Made by a program: the position numbers and the translations under genes. A model generated the notes under the pieces. That model was given only the letters and a program-made list of their open reading frames with translations, was not told where the DNA came from and made no database searches. A stretch of 23,792 nucleotides of DNA from CAYJFX01 sp964370315 (GTDB lineage: Bacteria; Spirochaetota; Spirochaetia; Treponematales; Treponemataceae): contig CAYJIS010000030.1 of the NCBI GenBank assembly GCA_964370315.1, positions 1 through 23,792 on the forward strand, in the 5' to 3' direction. Shown piece after piece: positions 21,316 through 23,792 of the stretch (position 1 is its first letter; the number at the start of each line of letters is the position of its first letter).

Positions 21316-21388
21316 TGCCGCCGGACAGAATCGAACTGTCGACACATGGATTTTCAGTCCATTGCTCTACCGACTGAGCTACAGCGGC
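21316..21388 (-). tRNA. tRNA-Phe, anticodon GAA
   Basis: A 73-nt cloverleaf on the minus strand. Acceptor arms GCCGCTG and CGGCGGC pair over 7 bp with one G-T; T8-A9 and the D-stem GCTC follow; the anticodon arm ATGGA-CTGAAAA-TCCAT carries GAA; the T-loop contains GTTCGATTC. The discriminator base is A and the CCA end is not encoded, so it must be added afterwards. It has its own strong promoter and terminator. Confidence 0.97.
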
Positions 21389-21418
21389 ATGTGTTACGTA
21401 TGTTTCGTAACGAATATT

Positions 21419-21447
21419 AGTATAGTTTTTTTATCGATTTATGTCAA
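21419..21447 (-). promoter_or_regulatory. Strong promoter of tRNA-Phe
   Basis: Minus strand TTGACA (21442-21447), 17-bp spacer, TATACT (21419-21424). The predicted start lies about 24 nt before the mature tRNA. The short leader contains GTTACG/CGTAAC arms (21393-21411) that could form a hairpin next to the RNase P site. Confidence 0.75.
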
Positions 21448-21488
21448 TAGCTTACGTATAAAGATTAGTTTTTTTTTGCATTTTTTTT

Positions 21489-21525
21489 ACTAGGCACAAA
21501 ATATTACTGAGACTTCGGACCTAGT
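21489..21525. repeat. Inverted ACTAGG/CCTAGT repeat in the gap before the second flavoprotein gene
   Basis: ACTAGG (21489-21494) and CCTAGT (21520-21525) flank 25 bp. The same hexamers, in the opposite order, form the candidate operator at 23399-23416. The rest of the gap 21448-21590 is AT-rich, with a further CTGTAT/ATACAG pair (about 21552-21578), and holds no gene. Confidence 0.35.
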
Positions 21526-21590
21526 GAGGATAATCATATACTATAAACTACTCTGTATGCAAAAAGTTACACTATACAGTATTTAAAATT

Positions 21591-21624
21591 AAAAAAGGTT
21601 GTATCACGTAATTCGATACAACCT
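21591..21624 (-). terminator. Intrinsic terminator of the second flavoprotein gene
   Basis: AGGTTGTATC (21596-21605) and GATACAACCT (21615-21624) form a perfect 10-bp stem with a 9-nt loop; on the minus strand it is followed by six T residues. It lies 23 bp past the stop codon. Confidence 0.9.
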
Positions 21625-21647
21625 CAATTATTATAACCTAATTATTC

Positions 21648-23366
21648 TTAGTCAACATATGCAGATGCTTTTTCACCCGCAATAAGTCCAAATACAACAA
21701 TATCAGCTACAGCATTTCCACCTAATCGGTTACCACCATGGATATCACCTGTTACTTCACCTGCAGCAAAGAGACCAGGAATAACATCTCCACTTGATGT
21801 TAGGACTTCTGTTTCAGTATTAATTGAAACACCACCCATTGTATGGTGTACACCTGGAGCAATTTTAATTGCATAGTATGGCCCAGTTGATAAATCATGT
21901 TCCATAGCAGTTGTTCTTCCAAACTCTGAATCGCTTTGGCTTGCTACAGCAGCATTCCAAGTTGATAACGTATTAGCCAATGTTGCAGGATCTGCACCAA
22001 TTTCTTTAGCTAAATCTTCTATTGTTTCACCTTGAGCTGTCAATCCATTAGTAACGTATTTTTCAGTAGCTTTTAAGCCTTCTCGAAGTTTTTGATCAAA
22101 AATAACGTATGCATATCCACCTTCTTGTGAAATTTCTGCGGCAGAAACAACATCACGTGTACCCATTTCGTTTACAAATCTTTCACCTTTTTGGTTTACA
22201 AGAATTGCACCATCTCCTCGAACACCTTCTGTAATCATAATGCTTGATGCTTGGTGTACAGTTGGGTGTATTTGAATTTGTCCAACATCTACAAGCCCAG
22301 CCCCTACAGCTTCAGCCATCACGATACCATCACCAGTTGCACCTGAATGGTTTGTAGTTACGAAGCCTTTTAAATCCTCTCTGTAAGATGCATATAATTC
22401 TTCGTTTGCTCCAAATCCTCCAGCAGCAATAATAACAGCTTTTGCATTGATTGTGTATTCAGTATCAGCTGAATTTGCTTTAATACCAACAGCTTTGTTT
22501 CCATCCATTAATATTTCTGTTGCAGTTGTATTGTAACGTACGTCAATATCTAAGTCTTCAACTTTGTCAACAAATTTTTCTACGAGATATGCACCAATTG
22601 CTGCTCCACCTTCTGGCTGATGAATACGAGAAACACTTGCACCACCTGAGAAAGATACTTGCACTAAAGGAGCTCCAATAGTTCCTAACCATTCTACTGC
22701 TTCTGCAGAGTTTTCAGCCATAACTTGTACAAGCGCTGGATTAGCTTCGTTATATCCACCTTTTAATGTATCTTCAACAAAAAGTTCTACGGAATCTTCA
22801 ACTCCTTCTTTTTCTTGGATTGATGTTTCAGCAGCATTCATACCACCTGTTGCTTTTACAGTGTTTCCCCCTGCAAATGGCATTTTTTCAATGATAATTA
22901 CTGATTTTCCAAGTTGAGTTGCTTCAATTGCTGCAACCATACCAGCACCACCAGCACCGATGATTGCAATGTCTACATCAAGTGTTTCAGCTTTTTTATC
23001 TGCAGCACTTATTTGACGAGCTTCCATGTAGTCGTCAGGATTAAGACCTGCATGTTCTAAAGCTGCTTTTGCAGCTTCAAGAATAGCAACACTTGTTACC
23101 GTAGCACCTGCAACTACATCTAAATTAATTGTTTGGTTTTCAACAATTAAGGCAGGGAGTGTGTCAATTGCTGCAGTTCCAATACTTGGAGTTTCTGTAT
23201 GCTCTGTTACTTCAAAAGAAGTAATTTCTTCACCATTGATGCCCATTTCAACAGTTAAGTCTCCGCCGAATCCTTTTGCTGTTCCGGAATGTTTAGTTCC
23301 ACCAGCACATGCAATCATTGAAAATGCGATTGCTACTGACAAAATAATAGTCAATATTTTTTTCAT
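21648..23366 (-). CDS. Secreted FMN/FAD fumarate reductase-like lipoprotein
   Basis: The 572-residue protein has a signal peptide with lipobox Met-Ile-Ala-Cys (Cys20), an FMN_bind domain (about 28-108) with the covalent FMN motif AGAT (Thr89), and an FAD domain (about 131-570) starting IAIIGAGGAGMVAA. It contains the full soluble fumarate reductase set: His367 (HPT), Thr379-Glu380, Arg404 (TRD), His507 (HHTMGG) and Arg547 (NRLGGN), with nearly the same spacing as the Shewanella Fcc3 residues as I recall them. There is no haem motif, so electrons must pass through the FMN. The ATG at 23366 has AAGGAG 8 nt upstream. Monocistronic, with a near-consensus promoter, a candidate operator and its own terminator. 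Fumarate is the most likely acceptor; a related enoate is possible. Confidence 0.92.
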   Translation of the reverse strand: MKKILTIILSVAIAFSMIACAGGTKHSGTAKGFGGDLTVEMGINGEEITSFEVTEHTETPSIGTAAIDTLPALIVENQTINLDVVAGATVTSVAILEAAKAALEHAGLNPDDYMEARQISAADKKAETLDVDIAIIGAGGAGMVAAIEATQLGKSVIIIEKMPFAGGNTVKATGGMNAAETSIQEKEGVEDSVELFVEDTLKGGYNEANPALVQVMAENSAEAVEWLGTIGAPLVQVSFSGGASVSRIHQPEGGAAIGAYLVEKFVDKVEDLDIDVRYNTTATEILMDGNKAVGIKANSADTEYTINAKAVIIAAGGFGANEELYASYREDLKGFVTTNHSGATGDGIVMAEAVGAGLVDVGQIQIHPTVHQASSIMITEGVRGDGAILVNQKGERFVNEMGTRDVVSAAEISQEGGYAYVIFDQKLREGLKATEKYVTNGLTAQGETIEDLAKEIGADPATLANTLSTWNAAVASQSDSEFGRTTAMEHDLSTGPYYAIKIAPGVHHTMGGVSINTETEVLTSSGDVIPGLFAAGEVTGDIHGGNRLGGNAVADIVVFGLIAGEKASAYVD

Positions 23367-23398
23367 TTTATTCTCCTTAGAATAAATAATTAAAATGT

Positions 23399-23416
23399 CC
23401 TAGTTAATATACTAGG
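23399..23416. promoter_or_regulatory. Inverted repeat (6-6-6) at the start of the second flavoprotein transcript
   Basis: CCTAGT (23399-23404), a 6-bp centre and ACTAGG (23411-23416). It begins right where transcription from the promoter at 23424-23452 should start, a classic place for a repressor site; it could also fold as an mRNA hairpin. Confidence 0.5.
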
Positions 23417-23423
23417 CGACCAA

Positions 23424-23452
23424 AATATACCAAAATTTTAACTAAATGTCAA
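23424..23452 (-). promoter_or_regulatory. Promoter of the second flavoprotein gene
   Basis: Minus strand TTGACA (23447-23452), 17-bp spacer, TATATT (23424-23429), giving a start near 23417 and a leader of about 50 nt. Confidence 0.78.
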
Positions 23453-23474
23453 TATTTTTTTATCGAATAAATGT

Positions 23475-23512
23475 AATAGTAAAGGAATTCGCACTGGAAT
23501 TCCCTTACTATT
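23475..23512. repeat. Long 16-bp hairpin, possible terminator of an off-window gene
   Basis: AATAGTAAAGGAATTC (23475-23490) pairs with GAATTCCCTTACTATT (23497-23512) at 15 of 16 positions around a 6-nt loop. On neither strand is there an immediate T run. A small AAGAAC/GTTCTT hairpin follows at 23513-23526. It sits upstream of the flavoprotein promoter. Confidence 0.6.
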
Positions 23513-23526
23513 AAGAACTTGTTCTT

Positions 23527-23792
23527 TATTTGCAGCACATAGAATACTAATAATAGCGCTTCTTTATTACGTTCTTTTGCAAAACCAATTTCCTAAAAAA
23601 ACTTTTTCATAGTATTTATGCAATCTAAAGCAATTTATTGTTCATTTCTCGTATCGTATACACCAATACTATTCGTTGTATATTACCACATATCATTTAA
23701 GCTATCGGTATGTATTTAATCACTATACTGCATACACTATTTATCATTCTACTGGCAGGTTATTCATTTTCAAAAAGCTTAGTTTATCCATA
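23527..23792. other. AT-rich right edge without a supportable gene
   Basis: About 266 bases with no open frame starting at a good codon and ribosome site. One minus-strand frame reads protein-like over about 45 codons (including EIGFAKERNKEALLLVF), but upstream it is broken by stop codons. It may be a decayed gene, but I cannot name a family. Confidence 0.3.

Overview
The window looks like chromosomal DNA from a low-GC spirochaete, most likely a Treponema relative. The reasons are the AT-rich composition, lipoproteins with relaxed lipoboxes, and the run murG, cvpA, a DNA polymerase III delta' gene and an NtrB/NtrC pair. From memory, Treponema pallidum has this last arrangement; I could not check it here. 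Every gene is on the minus strand except one flavoprotein gene at 1849-3684.

Layout from left to right. At 1-157 is the start of a lipoprotein, probably a sugar-ABC binding protein, behind a consensus promoter. A trxA-trxB pair follows. The plus-strand gene at 1849-3684 encodes a secreted FMN/FAD lipoprotein reductase whose active site resembles urocanate reductase more than fumarate reductase. From 10123 down to 3729 lies the classic translation/transcription cluster rimP-nusA-infB-rbfA-truB. Its IF2 has a long Tyr-Gln-Gly-Gln repeat tract and its NusA has a C-terminal zinc ribbon. From 14495 down to 10345 is a MurNAc recovery operon, murQ-murP-mupG-crr-ptsH. It carries its own IIA and HPr, and the HPr has Lys where the regulatory Ser46 should be. 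A structured, GC-richer gap (about 14635-14845) separates it from an envelope and regulation operon reading from 21236 down to 14864: an ankyrin protein with a possible TIR-like N-terminus, murG, cvpA, holB, and a cytosolic sensor kinase with a sigma-54 activator. A tRNA-Phe gene (GAA) lies upstream, followed by a second flavoprotein lipoprotein (21648-23366) that has a complete soluble fumarate reductase active site. The last 280 bases hold no gene I can support.

How the parts work together. The two flavoprotein lipoproteins probably act outside the cytoplasmic membrane as terminal reductases fed through covalent FMN. The mur operon would import MurNAc or MurNAc-containing disaccharide as 6-phosphates, cleave the disaccharide with MupG, and remove the lactyl ether with MurQ. 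Control signals are unusually readable: several TTGACA-17-TATAWT promoters, inverted repeats at predicted start sites, four convincing intrinsic terminators plus one that may also act as an attenuator, and two genes (trxA and the ankyrin gene) whose ATG lies exactly six bases after a TATACT -10 box with no Shine-Dalgarno, which suggests leaderless mRNAs.
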